This document shows, piece by piece, positions 1 to 10,392 of a stretch of 62,737 nucleotides of DNA (within the stretch, counting starts at the first letter, position 1; each line of letters opens with the position of its first letter). The DNA is taken from contig NZ_LWMW01000064.1 in assembly GCF_001639285.1 (NCBI RefSeq), positions 1-62,737 of the forward strand, written 5' to 3'. Below the pieces are notes generated by a model. It did not search any database. It worked only from the letters and a program-made list of their open reading frames with translations, and was not told the origin of the DNA. The position numbers and the translations under genes were made by a program. Source of the DNA: Methanobrevibacter cuticularis (GTDB taxonomy: Archaea > Methanobacteriota > Methanobacteria > Methanobacteriales > Methanobacteriaceae).

Positions 1-232
1 TATTGAAATAAACTATCACTACATGATCCTATTATTAAATGAGTCTAATTGTTAATTTAAAATATAAATAAAAACATATTTTACATTAAAAAAATTATAA
101 TTATTTTTCCAATAATCTTGTGTTATAATATAGTCATTTCTTCTTGTTAAAACACATAAACTATAATAAATGTTTCTAGTTAGTATCTATATCTATTCAA
201 TAAATCGAAAACTATAAAAATAGAGGAATCTT

Positions 233-1489
233 ATGGTAGAATTATTATCTCCAGCTGGAAATTTCATATCTTTGAGGGCTGCTTTAGAAAATGGGGCAGA
301 TTCAGTCTATATTGGCTTTGAAGATACTAATATGAGATCTAATGTATCTAATTTTTCTATTGATGATATTAAAAAAGCATCTTCAATAGCTAAGGAATAT
401 TCTTCCAAAATTTATCTTTGCACAAACACTGTAATGAAAGATGAAGATATTAAATATGTTGAATCTAATTTAGAGCGAATTAAGGAATATGAAGTGGATG
501 CTCTTATTGTTTCTGATATTGGTTTGGTTGATTTGGTGGTTTCTGCTGGTTTAGAACCACATATGAGTGTTCAAGAAAATATATCCAATAGCTATGCCTT
601 AAAAACTTTGAAAAAGCTAGGTGTGACTAGAGCTATTCTATCTAGAGAGTTGAATATTGAAGATATAAATAAAATAGCTTCTAATTCTCCTATTGAAACG
701 GAAATATTTATTCATGGGGCTATGTGTATGGCTATTTCAGGGAGATGTTTCTTAAGTTATGGACTATATGGTAAAAGTGCTAATTGCGGTGAATGTTTAC
801 AACCATGCCGCAAACAATGGAAAATAGCTATTTTTCAGGATGAAAATTCTCAGTTTTGTTTTGATGATAATGATTCTACATTTATTCTGGAAAAATCTCT
901 TGATGGTAGTTATAAATCTAATTTTACAAGTCCTAATGATATGTCTATGATAGAACATATTCCAGAACTCATGTCTTCAGGGGTGGATGCCTTTAAGATA
1001 GAGGGAAGAGCCAGATCTCCAGATTATGTGGCTACCACTACCAAAGTCTATAGGGAAGCTATTGATTCTTATACTGATTTTAAAAGGTTTGAAGTCTCTA
1101 AAACTTATAAATTCAATCCTCAATGGGTAAAAAAGCTAAAAAATGTTTTTAACCGTGGATTTGACACTGGATTCTATTTCAAAGATCCTTATAAAACTAG
1201 CAATGACAATCAATCAAATTTCATTAAAAAAGACATTGGTAAAGTGGTTAACTATTACTCGAAAGTTAAAGTAGCTGAACTTCAGCTATGGGACGATTTA
1301 AGTTTAGGAGATAAAATCATGATTCAAGGACCAACCACAGGGTCCATTACTCACACTGTTGAATCCATGGAAATTGATAATAAAGCTATTGATTACTGTA
1401 AAAAGGGTCATAATGTAGCAATAGCTATTGATACCAAAGTAAGGGAAAATGATTTTATTTATAAACTTATAGAAAGAGAATCATATTAA
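233..1489 (+). CDS. Peptidase U32 family protein
   Basis: A 418-residue protein of the U32 (collagenase-like) family. The N-terminal half has the beta-barrel start with LLSPAGN and GADSVYIG. The family signature lies near residues 159-175, where a Gly-Ala-Met-Cys stretch is followed by Gly-Arg-Cys. Further cysteines near 185-192 (NCGECLQPC) complete the set that binds an iron-sulphur cluster in characterised U32 proteins. These take part in RNA or ubiquinone hydroxylation rather than proteolysis, so peptidase is probably a misnomer. FKIEGRARSPDYV near residue 255 is also typical. An AGAGGA motif lies upstream of the ATG. The substrate cannot be told from the sequence. Confidence 0.9.
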   Translation: MVELLSPAGNFISLRAALENGADSVYIGFEDTNMRSNVSNFSIDDIKKASSIAKEYSSKIYLCTNTVMKDEDIKYVESNLERIKEYEVDALIVSDIGLVDLVVSAGLEPHMSVQENISNSYALKTLKKLGVTRAILSRELNIEDINKIASNSPIETEIFIHGAMCMAISGRCFLSYGLYGKSANCGECLQPCRKQWKIAIFQDENSQFCFDDNDSTFILEKSLDGSYKSNFTSPNDMSMIEHIPELMSSGVDAFKIEGRARSPDYVATTTKVYREAIDSYTDFKRFEVSKTYKFNPQWVKKLKNVFNRGFDTGFYFKDPYKTSNDNQSNFIKKDIGKVVNYYSKVKVAELQLWDDLSLGDKIMIQGPTTGSITHTVESMEIDNKAIDYCKKGHNVAIAIDTKVRENDFIYKLIERESY

Positions 1490-1544
1490 AACAAGATCAA
1501 ATAGATTATTGTTGTAAATATATAATTTTGTTTTTATTTAAGAA

Positions 1545-1670
1545 ATTTCTGTATAGGTAGATTATAAACAATCGTAAAGAAAAAATATTTCTGTATAGGT
1601 AAATTATAAACAATCGTAAAGAAAAAATATTTCTATATAGGTAGCCTATAAACATTCGTAAAGAAAAAAA
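1545..1670. repeat. Minisatellite, 42-bp unit x3
   Basis: Three adjacent copies of a 42-bp unit begin at 1545, 1587 and 1629. Each starts ATTTCTRTATAGGTA and carries AATCGTAAAG or a near variant. The third copy is the most diverged. The array sits directly downstream of the U32 gene. Confidence 0.9.
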
Positions 1671-1673
1671 TTT

Positions 1674-1962
1674 GAGAGTGTCTCATAATTAAGATTTTTA
1701 AAAAATTTAATAAAAGTGTTCCTCATTTAAAATCTTTAAATATTATATAACTACATATATTATTTTATTTATTAAAAATAATATTTAAAAATCTATAATT
1801 TAAATTTAAAATAATATAAGTTCTTTAAAAATTGAATTAAATAAAATAATTAATTTATTATAGCTATTAATACATATTTTATCAACTATTTAATATTTAA
1901 ATGATTTTTATGGAAACTAATTTCATGAAAATTTCTAAAAAAGTGACTTATGAGACACTCCC
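1674..1962. mobile_element. MITE-like element, 289 bp, terminal inverted repeats
   Basis: The left end reads GAGAGTGTCTCATAA. The right end is its inverse with one mismatch (GGGAGTGTCTCATAA on the minus strand). The interior is AT-rich and holds no coding sequence. The ends are the same as those of the 140-bp elements at 6134 and 34080, but the interior is longer and differs, so this is a divergent member of the same end-sharing group. No clear target-site duplication was seen. Confidence 0.65.
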
Positions 1963-2009
1963 ATAATCTTTTTTTATCATTTTGAAAATCAAATGTCCAT
2001 TATATTTAA

Positions 2010-2132
2010 TTCAATATTTTCGCAGACATAGTCTATGAAAACAAGGTTCCATGGGGTGTAGAAAACCACTGCTATAAATGTGATGGAAATTCTCTCCCCC
2101 ACGATGCTTTGAGATTAAAAGGAATTGAATAG
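2010..2132 (+). pseudogene. C-terminal relic of an unidentified cysteine-containing protein
   Basis: An open frame of about 40 codons without a start codon encodes a plausible protein tail that ends at TAG 2130. It contains ADIVYENKVPWGVENHC followed by YKCDGNSLP, so a CxxC pair is present. It has clearly higher GC content than the flanking DNA. It lies just downstream of the 1674-1962 element, so the rest of the gene was probably lost. I do not recognise the family. Confidence 0.4.
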
Positions 2133-2380
2133 CTAACTAATTTTCATAATATCAATTAATCTATCTATCATTTGCATTTTTAAGAATCTCGTATAATTAA
2201 AAATGCAATTTTTTATCTTTAAAAATCTTTTTATTTTTTTACTTTTTACTAATTTTCATATAATTTATTTTTTATATAGCTTTATCAATTATAAAACTTT
2301 ACATGGTTATGTATTTTTAGTTATAGTGTATTATTAAAAGTTTTTAGCAATTTATTTGTATTTTTGCAATTATTTCAAAA

Positions 2381-2411
<31 letters not shown>

Positions 2412-2473
2412 TTGATTTTTTTCAGGTTTTACTAATTTTAAGTTCTTTTCATTGTTTTTTATTTATTTGTTTA

Positions 2474-2509
<36 letters not shown>

Positions 2510-2641
2510 CAATTATTTTTCAGTAAAGTTTATATATTGTATAGGAGATAGTTATCTTTGTTAGATAGTAGTGATTACTTTCTATTTCTAACTTTTGTAT
2601 TATAGTTTTATTAATAATGGAATGAAAAAGGAGGTAATAAA

Positions 2642-5600
2642 ATGTTAAAATACAAGAAAATAGTTTTGTTCACGATAATCTTTATGTGTTTATTTGTATG
2701 TAGTTTATCAACTATTAGTGCAGCAAATAACACTATTAATACTTCATCCACGATAACCGATGGAATAGCTGGTACAGGTGATGGAGACACATTAACCCTA
2801 CAAGAAGGAATATACAACAAAACAGATGACTACGGGATCACAATCAGCAAAAATATAACGATACAAGGTAATACATCAACAAACCAAGTAATCATCGATG
2901 CAACAAAAAGTAACAGAATATTCACAATAGGCAATAATGTGAATGTCACATTCATAAACCTAACATTCACCAATGCCCAAACTAATAATGATGGTGGAGC
3001 AATCTACAATAACAATTTAGGAACCACAATAACCATCATAAACTGCACATTCACCAACAACACCTCAAATGGTTCGAGTTTTGGTGGTGGTGCTGTAGCT
3101 AATTATGGTGATAATATGGCTATTAGTGGTTCTAACTTCATTAATAACACCGCAAAGAAGGGTGGTGCTGTAATTAATTATGGTGCTAATATGACTATTA
3201 GTGGTTCTAATTTCATTAACAGCACCATAAATGGTTCTGGTGATAATGGTGGTGCTGTATATAATACTGGTGATAATATGGCTATTACTGGTTCTAATTT
3301 CACTAACAGCACCGCATATCAGGGTGTTGGTGGTGCTGTATATAATGCTGGTGGTGCTAATATGACTATTAGTGGTTCTAATTTCATTAACAGCACCTCA
3401 CTTACTTCTATGGGTCCTGGTGGTGCTGTATATAATACTGGTGCTAATATGATTATTAGTGGTTCTAATTTCATTAACAGCATCACAGGCTATTATGCTG
3501 GTGCTGTAGCTAATATGGGGGTTAATATGATTATTAGTGGTTCTAATTTCATTAACAGCACCTCAGGCCTTCATGGTGGTGCTGTATATAATTTTGCTGC
3601 TAATATGACTATTAGTGGTTCTAATTTCACTAACAACACCGCAAGTAATTATGGTGGTGCTGTATATAATAATGGTGGGACTATAAATATTACTGGTTCT
3701 AATTTCATTAATAGCACCTCAGAAAGGGGTGGTGCTGTATGTAATAATGCTGGGGCTATAAATATTACTGGTTCTAATTTCACTAACAATTCAGCTCGTA
3801 CTAATGGTGGTGGAATTTATAACCAAGGGAATATGATTGTTTCTAATAACATTATGAATGGTAATACTGCTGCTAGTGGCGGTGATATGATTTATAATGC
3901 TGGTAATATGGGTATTCTTAACTTGACTTATATTAACAACTCTACAAAAGTTGTTAGATGGGGTCAAGCAGTTACTTTGTTTGCTACTTTGACTGATGAT
4001 ATGGGTAATACTGTAACAGGTCAAAATATAAATTTTATTGTTAATGGAACTAATAAGGGTAGTGTTACAGCTATTGAAGGATATGCTAATATAAGTTTAA
4101 TAATAACTGGTTCAGCAGGCGATCTTCTTCCTGTTTCTGGTAATTATACTGGTCGCAATGGTTATGATATCAATTTATTGAATGGTACATTACTTATTAA
4201 GTTAGATACTAATTCTACTATTGTTGTTAGTCCTAATCCTGTGAGTATTGGTGAGAATGTCACTGTTAGTGGTCAGTTAGCTAATTACACTGGAGTGGCT
4301 AGTGTTAATGTTACTGTTGATGGTACACTCTCTAATGTGGCTGTTAATAATGGTTATTGGGAGTTAAATTATACTACTAATCGTACTGACACTGATTTAG
4401 AGGTTATTGTTAGTTTTGCTGGTGATGGTAATTATTATGCTTTTAGTAATTCTACTATTTTCACAGTGAATAAGAGCAGTACTAATTCTACTGTTGTTGT
4501 TAGTCCTAATCCTGTGAGTATTGGTGAGAATGTCACTGTTAGTGGTCAGTTAGCTAATTATACTGGAGTGGCTAGTGTTAATGTTACTGTTGATGGTAAT
4601 ATTCGATTAGTGAATGTTACTCGTACTGGTGGTTGGAGTTTGAATTATGCTACTAATCGTACTGGTTCTATTAATGTTACTGTTAGTCTTTCTGGAAATG
4701 GTAATTTCTTTGATTTCAGTAATTCTACAACTTTCAATGTAGCTATGACTAGTACTAATTCTACCATTGTTGTTGGTAATGTTCAGATTGGTGAGAATGC
4801 TACTATTAGTGGTGTTTTAGCTAATTTTACTGGTGTTACTCAGGTTAATGTTACTGTTGATGGTAATATTCAATTGGTTAATGTTGATGGTACTGGTGGT
4901 TGGAGTTTGAATTATGCTACTAATCGTACTGGTTCTATTAATGTTACTGTTAGTCTTTCTGGAAATGGTAATTTCTTTGATTTCAGTAATTCTACTACTT
5001 TCACAGTGAATAAGAATAGTACTAACTCAACTATTGTTGTTAACCCTAATCCTGCCCAAATTAGTGAAAATATCACTATTAGTGGTCAATTAGCTAATTT
5101 TACTGGAGTAACTAGTGTTAATGTTACTGTTGATGGCACAATATTTACTAATGTAACTGTTGATGTTTCTGGTTATTGGGAGTTAAATTATACTACTAAT
5201 CGTACTGGTACTTTCGATATTGTTGTTAGTTTTGCGGGTAATGAAAATTACACAAGTTTTACTAATACTATCAGTTTTAATGTTACTAAGATAGCTGCTA
5301 ATTCAACTATAAATATTCCTAAAACTGTTAAAGTGGGTAAAACCATAACAATCGAGGGAATACTTGTTGATGAGAATGGCAATCCAGTAGCTAATGCCCC
5401 AATTAATGTTACTGTTGGTGGTAAAGTTTATTCTTTGGCTACTGATTTTAATGGTCGATGGATTCTTACTTATAAACCAACTCATACAGGAATTGTTGAT
5501 GCTGTTTTGGATTATGCTGGAAACGATAAATACTTTAGCTATACTAATACTACAACTTTTAATGTGGTAAAAGGTCAAGTTATTGTTGATATTGATGTAG

Positions 5601-6004
5601 TTAAAAATTCTGATGGATCTGTAGATGTAATTGTCACAGTAACAGACGAATACGGCGATCCAATACCAGACTACAAAGTTAATATTGTTTTGGATGGTAA
5701 AAACATCGGAAATATCGTTACTAATGTTCTTGGTATTGGAAGAATCCATATACCAAATAATAAACTCAGTGTCGGTCGTCATGTGATTACAGTCTCATCT
5801 GATAATGCAAACTACAATGTTAATCCAGTTTCAGCTGAATTTGAAACCCAAAACAACAACAAAAATGATACTAATAATACTAATAAAACAAGTGATAATC
5901 CAGTAGCTACAGCTACTATGAAAAATACAGGAATACCGATAATAGCTATCATATTAGTATTGATAACCATATTTGGAATAAGCATTAGAAGAAAACAAAA
6001 TTAA
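2642..6004 (+). CDS. Large anchored adhesin-like surface protein
   Basis: A protein of 1120 residues. The order is a signal peptide (residues 1-28, ending ISA), a right-handed beta-helix region (about 50-430) and an Ig-like region (about 510-1060). The helix region is built from repeated GGAVYN / TISGSNFINS units, as in Chlamydia PMP-type repeats. The Ig region has four similar modules starting TNSTIVV plus two more diverged ones. A polar Asn/Thr linker and a C-terminal hydrophobic segment followed by RRKQN end the protein. The start is fixed by GGAGGT 6 bases upstream of ATG. The protein should be secreted and held in the membrane, reaching through pseudomurein. Its tail (NPVATATMKNTGIPI) matches two other proteins in the window. 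The ligand is unknown. Confidence 0.9.
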   Translation: MLKYKKIVLFTIIFMCLFVCSLSTISAANNTINTSSTITDGIAGTGDGDTLTLQEGIYNKTDDYGITISKNITIQGNTSTNQVIIDATKSNRIFTIGNNVNVTFINLTFTNAQTNNDGGAIYNNNLGTTITIINCTFTNNTSNGSSFGGGAVANYGDNMAISGSNFINNTAKKGGAVINYGANMTISGSNFINSTINGSGDNGGAVYNTGDNMAITGSNFTNSTAYQGVGGAVYNAGGANMTISGSNFINSTSLTSMGPGGAVYNTGANMIISGSNFINSITGYYAGAVANMGVNMIISGSNFINSTSGLHGGAVYNFAANMTISGSNFTNNTASNYGGAVYNNGGTINITGSNFINSTSERGGAVCNNAGAINITGSNFTNNSARTNGGGIYNQGNMIVSNNIMNGNTAASGGDMIYNAGNMGILNLTYINNSTKVVRWGQAVTLFATLTDDMGNTVTGQNINFIVNGTNKGSVTAIEGYANISLIITGSAGDLLPVSGNYTGRNGYDINLLNGTLLIKLDTNSTIVVSPNPVSIGENVTVSGQLANYTGVASVNVTVDGTLSNVAVNNGYWELNYTTNRTDTDLEVIVSFAGDGNYYAFSNSTIFTVNKSSTNSTVVVSPNPVSIGENVTVSGQLANYTGVASVNVTVDGNIRLVNVTRTGGWSLNYATNRTGSINVTVSLSGNGNFFDFSNSTTFNVAMTSTNSTIVVGNVQIGENATISGVLANFTGVTQVNVTVDGNIQLVNVDGTGGWSLNYATNRTGSINVTVSLSGNGNFFDFSNSTTFTVNKNSTNSTIVVNPNPAQISENITISGQLANFTGVTSVNVTVDGTIFTNVTVDVSGYWELNYTTNRTGTFDIVVSFAGNENYTSFTNTISFNVTKIAANSTINIPKTVKVGKTITIEGILVDENGNPVANAPINVTVGGKVYSLATDFNGRWILTYKPTHTGIVDAVLDYAGNDKYFSYTNTTTFNVVKGQVIVDIDVVKNSDGSVDVIVTVTDEYGDPIPDYKVNIVLDGKNIGNIVTNVLGIGRIHIPNNKLSVGRHVITVSSDNANYNVNPVSAEFETQNNNKNDTNNTNKTSDNPVATATMKNTGIPIIAIILVLITIFGISIRRKQN

Positions 6005-6014
6005 ACATTTTTTA

Positions 6015-6058
6015 GGAGAACTTATTTATTTTCTCCCCTATTTATTTATTTTTTTTAT
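6015..6058 (+). terminator. Hairpin and T-tract after the adhesin gene
   Basis: GGAGAA at 6015 pairs with TTCTCC at 6031 over a short AT loop. A T-rich run follows. Confidence 0.6.
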
Positions 6059-6133
6059 TCATATCTGTAATTTATTAACTAATTAAAGTTTTTTTTATTG
6101 TTTATCGATTAATTATAATATTATAATAGTTAT

Positions 6134-6273
6134 GAGAGTGTCTCATAATTACTTTTTCACTAAACAAATCTACAAGCTTTGAATAAATTATTCAGATAAA
6201 TTAAACAAAAAAAAGAAAATCTCGCTGATTTTTACAAATTTGTTCATACAAAACTTAATTATGAGACACTCCC
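6134..6273. mobile_element. MITE, 140 bp (copy 1)
   Basis: The inverted ends are about 20 bp long (GAGAGTGTCTCATAATTA on the left; the right end reads GGGAGTGTCTCATAATTA on the minus strand). The interior contains CACTAAACAAATCTAC and CTGATTTTTACAAATTTG. It is the same length as, and over 85% identical by eye to, the copy at 34080-34219. It has no coding capacity, so it would be mobilised in trans. Confidence 0.85.
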
Positions 6274-6390
6274 AAAAAGAGAAAATAGCAACAAATACAA
6301 ATCAAGTTAATAAAATTAAAAAAAAAGAAACTGTGTTTATAAAAAATAACTAACATTTTTAAGAACAAAATAAAAGTAGTTCTATTTTTA

Positions 6391-6486
6391 AGAAAGATCT
6401 CTAAGTTTATTATATATAATTTAGAAAGATCTCTAAGTTTATTATATATAATTTAGAAAGGTTTCTAAGTTTATTATATATAATTT
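6391..6486. repeat. Minisatellite, 32-bp unit x3
   Basis: The unit starts AGAAAGATCTCTAAGTTTAT. Copies begin at 6391, 6423 and 6455, and the third has two substitutions. The array lies just past the 3' end of the minus-strand PHP gene. Confidence 0.9.
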
Positions 6487-6510
6487 TCTTCTAAATAAAT
6501 ATATTTTAAA

Positions 6511-7176
6511 TTATAATAAACCTATATTTTTAAGGAGTTTTCTAGGATTATCAATTAAAGCTTTATTAACTTGTTTTTCATTTAATCCTGCACCTAAGCC
6601 TACTTTTTTAGCATTCTCAAAAGTAAGTAAATTATCTGGAGAATGAGTATCAGTATTTATTAAAAGATTTGCTCCTACTTCACTTGCTATTTTAGCAACA
6701 TGGCCATTTGCTAAGTTGTGACCACATCTTGAACTAATTTCTAAAAATATGTCATTTTCTTTAGCTATTTCTGCTTCTTCAACTGTTATTAGCCCAGGAT
6801 GGGCTAATATATTTACTTCAGATGAATTAACAGCTACGAAATTTGTCCCTTCAACAACAGGCTCATCTAATGTTTCACCATGAACAACTATTATTTTCGC
6901 CCCAAGTTCCCTTGACTTCTTAGCTATTTTATCAATTACTTCTGTAGGAGCATGGGTTATTTCTACTCCAGGAACTACATTTATATCCCAATTTTCATTA
7001 ATATCTTCAATTGCATCAACAATTTTAGGTACTACTCCAAGATTAGAAGCATCAACATGGTCAGTAATAGCTATTATTTCATGTTCTAAGACATAAGCTC
7101 TTCTAGCTAATTCAGAAGGAAGTAATTCTCCATCACTAAATAAACTATGCATATGTAAATCTATTCTTTTGTTCAA
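6511..7176 (-). CDS. PHP-domain phosphoesterase (histidinol-phosphatase-like)
   Basis: A 221-residue polymerase-and-histidinol-phosphatase fold. Metal-ligand motifs are visible in order: HMHS (H8, H10), ITDH near 40, PGVEI near 70, VHGE near 98, LAHPG near 125 and NTDTH near 175. Members hydrolyse phosphate esters using a multinuclear metal centre. Many Methanobacteriales genomes label this size class histidinol-phosphatase-like. No his genes lie nearby, so the substrate is uncertain. The gene stands alone on the minus strand. Confidence 0.85.
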   Translation of the reverse strand: MNKRIDLHMHSLFSDGELLPSELARRAYVLEHEIIAITDHVDASNLGVVPKIVDAIEDINENWDINVVPGVEITHAPTEVIDKIAKKSRELGAKIIVVHGETLDEPVVEGTNFVAVNSSEVNILAHPGLITVEEAEIAKENDIFLEISSRCGHNLANGHVAKIASEVGANLLINTDTHSPDNLLTFENAKKVGLGAGLNEKQVNKALIDNPRKLLKNIGLL

Positions 7177-7260
7177 ATTCTGGCTCCTTTGATATTAAAA
7201 TATATGATGATAACTATATAATTAATTAAATAAAGATTATAATATGATTAAAGATATAAT

Positions 7261-7340
7261 TATAATCATATGTAATTGAAATCATAATTATAAAATAAAT
7301 TATAATCATATGTAATTGAAATCATAATTATAAAATAAAT
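7261..7340. repeat. Perfect 40-bp tandem duplication
   Basis: Two exact copies, 7261-7300 and 7301-7340, each start TATAATCATATGTAATTGAA. They lie in the divergent promoter region between the PHP and pantoate kinase genes. Confidence 0.95.
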
Positions 7341-7396
7341 AATAATTCTATTACATAATTAAAATTTCTATCATTTTATGTTAAATATATATTATT

Positions 7397-7414
7397 TTTA
7401 TAAATATTTATACT
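7397..7414 (+). promoter_or_regulatory. TATA box for the pantoate kinase gene
   Basis: The sequence TTTATAAATATTTATACT is a strong archaeal TATA region. A start site about 25 bases downstream would fall near 7430. That would exclude the ATG at 7424 and favour the one at 7448. Confidence 0.45.
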
Positions 7415-7447
7415 TTTTAATTAATGAAACATCACAGAAATGATACT

Positions 7448-8317
7448 ATGACTGTTGCCGTGTTTTTACCTTCACATCTCACTTGTTTTTTTAGTATATT
7501 CAATAATGAAAACCCTCTAAAAAAAGGATCTTGTGGAGCTGGAATTTTAATAGACAAAGGAGTAATTACTAAAGCTAAATCATCTAAAAAGGATAAAATA
7601 GCTATAAAGTCTCTTCAGAATATATATTCTCCAATTGGCTCTAATGACATTATATCCAAAAAAACAATTGAATATATGAAAAATCATTTTAAAATAGAAG
7701 AAGGAATATCTATAACTCATGAAATAGAAGTTCCACTTGGGAGTGGTTTTGGTACATCTGCATCTTCATCTTTAGGAATAGCTATAGCTATTAATAAGCT
7801 ATTTGACTTAAAAATTGAAAATACAAAACTATATCAAATTGCACATAGAATCGAAATTGAGTTAGGTAGTGGATTAGGGGATGTAATAGCTGAAACATCT
7901 CATGGAATAGTTATTAGAACAAAACCAGGAGCTCCAGGAATTGGTGAAGTTAAAAATATTCTTTCATCTGATGCATATGTAATTACAAAGACTCTAGGAG
8001 AAATTGATACTTCTTCAATAATCCAAAATCCAATAATAGCTAAAAAAATTAATGAAATAGGGATACTCACACAAAATAAATTTTTAAAGTATCCTTCTAT
8101 TGAAAACTTAATTAAGTGCTCCTATAATTTCTCAAAGAAAACAGGCCTCATGAATAATGAATTGTTAGAAATAATAAAACAATTTAAAAACAATAATTTA
8201 GATGCATCAATGGTGATGTTAGGAAATACTATTTTTGCATTATCAAAAGATCCTTATTGTGATATGGAAGATGTATTAATTTCTAAAATTGATAATGAAG
8301 GTATGAAATTCCTTTAA
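7448..8317 (+). CDS. Pantoate kinase (archaeal CoA biosynthesis)
   Basis: A GHMP-superfamily kinase of the archaeal pantoate kinase family (COG1829), about 289 residues. The N-terminus TVAVFLPSHLTCFFSIF matches the family pattern of a Pro-Ser-His motif. The ATP-binding glycine/serine loop is PLGSGFGTSASSSLG. The enzyme phosphorylates pantoate to 4-phosphopantoate, which phosphopantothenate synthetase then joins to beta-alanine. An earlier in-frame ATG at 7424 would add eight residues, but I prefer 7448 from the family alignment and TATA position. Dephospho-CoA kinase, the last step of the same pathway, is at 61130. Confidence 0.88.
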   Translation: MTVAVFLPSHLTCFFSIFNNENPLKKGSCGAGILIDKGVITKAKSSKKDKIAIKSLQNIYSPIGSNDIISKKTIEYMKNHFKIEEGISITHEIEVPLGSGFGTSASSSLGIAIAINKLFDLKIENTKLYQIAHRIEIELGSGLGDVIAETSHGIVIRTKPGAPGIGEVKNILSSDAYVITKTLGEIDTSSIIQNPIIAKKINEIGILTQNKFLKYPSIENLIKCSYNFSKKTGLMNNELLEIIKQFKNNNLDASMVMLGNTIFALSKDPYCDMEDVLISKIDNEGMKFL

Positions 8318-8352
8318 TTAAATTGTTTAATGGGTATTTAGGTTCATAATAA

Positions 8353-8886
8353 CTATCCTTGGACTGCTATACAATATCTACAAACAGCTTTCGGATTATT
8401 ACTATTATTTGATTTAACTGGACAATAATAAACTCCATTATCATATCTAACTTTTGTATGTCCTGGAAAGACACTTCCTTCATGGTGAATAGGTTCATTT
8501 AATACATAAGTAGTGTAAATACATATTAAATAATAAATCAATCGCTGATTATTATATTTTTCTTCTATATCTTCACCAGTTCTTTCTTTATTTTGGTCTT
8601 GAAAAAAATCAATTGATTTTAAGAATTTTTTTTTATTAACAAAACCATCATAGCCATTATTATCATTTATAATGTCTTTCACACGCATATAAAAATTTTT
8701 AACATAGATATCATCAAAATGTCCTTTATATTCATCCCTTACATATTTACAGGCTTCTCTAAATCTATATGTGGATTCCATTATATCAAAAATAGAAATT
8801 TTCTTTGCCCATTTCTTTAATATTTTTAAAATATCATTTCTATATATTTTTTCATTATTCTCTAATGACTTCAATTCTTCAAACAC
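8353..8886 (-). CDS. DUF2115 (UPF0305) family protein
   Basis: A 177-residue protein of the methanogen-specific DUF2115/UPF0305 family. The diagnostic C-terminal part contains HHEGSVFPG, then YYCPVK, then a CRYC pair, so three cysteines could bind a metal. The N-terminal two thirds is helical and charged. The start is a GTG placed seven bases after GGAGGT. It is convergent with the pantoate kinase gene. No biochemical function is known for the family. Confidence 0.85.
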   Translation of the reverse strand: MFEELKSLENNEKIYRNDILKILKKWAKKISIFDIMESTYRFREACKYVRDEYKGHFDDIYVKNFYMRVKDIINDNNGYDGFVNKKKFLKSIDFFQDQNKERTGEDIEEKYNNQRLIYYLICIYTTYVLNEPIHHEGSVFPGHTKVRYDNGVYYCPVKSNNSNNPKAVCRYCIAVQG

Positions 8887-9010
8887 AAAGAAACCTCCTA
8901 TGATCTTTCATAATACATATAAGATAATTATAATTATTTATTATACAAATATACCATCTATATTACTTTTTAATCATTATATATTATTTACATTTTTTTA
9001 AGTATTGTTA

Positions 9011-9148
9011 TATTAAATTCCTATTTTTTAAGTTTATTATTATATTGAATTCTTTATTAATATTAAATTCCTATTTTTTAAGTTTATTATTATATTGAAT
9101 TCTTTATTAATATTAAATTCCTATTTTTTAAGTTTATTATTATATTAT
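9011..9148. repeat. Minisatellite, 50-bp unit x2.8
   Basis: Copies begin at 9011, 9061 and 9111 (partial), with the unit starting TATTAAATTCCTATTTTTTA. The full copies are identical. The array lies upstream of the minus-strand DUF2115 gene. Confidence 0.95.
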
Positions 9149-9588
9149 TATATTTTAATCATTATATTATTTTTTAATAATTATTTCTATTATTTTTAAT
9201 TACCAATATCTTAATTAATGATATCACAACCAAGATTGTATGAAACAGTGAGTCATGGCCAAAATTCAGATTTTTGAAAATTTCAATAGAATAACTGTAT
9301 ATTGATTATGAAAAACTCCTCATTTTTGATTACCTATTCTTTTATAAAGTTATATCTTCTTTTTTATTCCTATTTTAGAAAATTATATATATGAATAAAA
9401 TGTGATAGTTATGCATATACATACAGTTCTACTATGAGCATGAAAATAATATTATTAAAGATATAATTATTTATTATTTCATGCCTTTTAGCTTATTAAT
9501 ATTTAATAAGAGATTTTGTGTCTTAAAAATGCTTAAGATATCTTACAAGCAATTTTAATACATATTAAATTATTATGAGTGATTACGA
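9149..9588. other. Intergenic region, no gene seen
   Basis: AT-rich. Near 9250 the text TGAGTCATGGCCAAAA resembles TGAGTCGTGGTTAAAA near 11660, each followed by similar T-rich sequence, which suggests an old shared element. The end of the stretch carries AGTGAT before the next ATG. Confidence 0.5.
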
Positions 9589-10392
9589 ATGAAAAGAAAT
9601 AATAAAACGTTAAAAGCATTTTTAATAATAGTTAGTATTGTTATGATAATAGCTTCTGTTTCAGCTATAAGTGCTACAAAAACCTATATTAAAGTGGATC
9701 CTATAGAAAATACTTCTTTAGGAGGCGGAGTAAACATCAAAGCTACAATATATGATGAAGATGGTAATGTACTCTCTGGTAAAATGATTGATTTTTCAAT
9801 CAATGGCGAACACTGCAATGGCCATGAATTTTCCAACCAATTTGGATCAAGCTACTTATTTCAAGTTGCAAATAAGGTAGGGTTGAATACAGTTCTAGTT
9901 AGTTATAATAGCACTGATGAATATGAAAGTAGTTCTACAACTGCAACATTTTATGTTTCAGATCCAAAAGCTAACAATGAAGCTAAAGACTCACCCAAAG
10001 AGGTTGAAACTGCAACTCCAAAAACTGGCACTGAAAAAATTGCAGTTTTAAATGTTAAAAATAGCTATTCCACAAAAAAAGGTAAAATAATCTTGAAATC
10101 TATTTTATCTAATGTTGGACAAAAGGAAGGCAAATTTAAGATAAGTTATAAACTTCCAAAAGGTTTAACTTACAAGAAACCAGTAGTTAGTAAAGGAATA
10201 CTAATAAAATATGATAAGAAGAAGAGAATAGTTACATTGATAGTAAATAAATTAAAAGTTAAAAGTCCATTGAGTATTAAATTTACATTAAATGCTAAAA
10301 AAGGTAAATATTCTATAAATCCAACTATTATTAAATCAACAGGATTAAAAATTAAGTCTAATAACAAATTACCTAAGATTAAAGTAAAATAA
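9589..10392 (+). CDS. Secreted Ig-like protein
   Basis: A protein of 267 residues with a cleavable signal peptide (residues 1-29, ending AISA). One bacterial-Ig-like domain follows (about 33-120, with GGGVNIKATIYDEDGN), then a short acidic/proline linker. A second beta domain rich in lysine resembles the DUF11 type (about 155-267). There is no C-terminal membrane segment, unlike the anchored adhesins, so it is probably released or held by its basic tail. AGTGAT lies upstream of the ATG. The partner is unknown. Confidence 0.8.
   Translation: MKRNNKTLKAFLIIVSIVMIIASVSAISATKTYIKVDPIENTSLGGGVNIKATIYDEDGNVLSGKMIDFSINGEHCNGHEFSNQFGSSYLFQVANKVGLNTVLVSYNSTDEYESSSTTATFYVSDPKANNEAKDSPKEVETATPKTGTEKIAVLNVKNSYSTKKGKIILKSILSNVGQKEGKFKISYKLPKGLTYKKPVVSKGILIKYDKKKRIVTLIVNKLKVKSPLSIKFTLNAKKGKYSINPTIIKSTGLKIKSNNKLPKIKVK

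Noticed and set aside
5303-5782. Minus-strand 159-residue frame inside the adhesin
   Set aside because: It is antisense to well-supported Ig-like domains, and its low-complexity Asn/Ile/Ser composition is a shadow.
8771-9001. Plus-strand 76-residue frame opposite the DUF2115 gene
   Set aside because: It is antisense to the start of a good gene and hydrophobic by AT bias.
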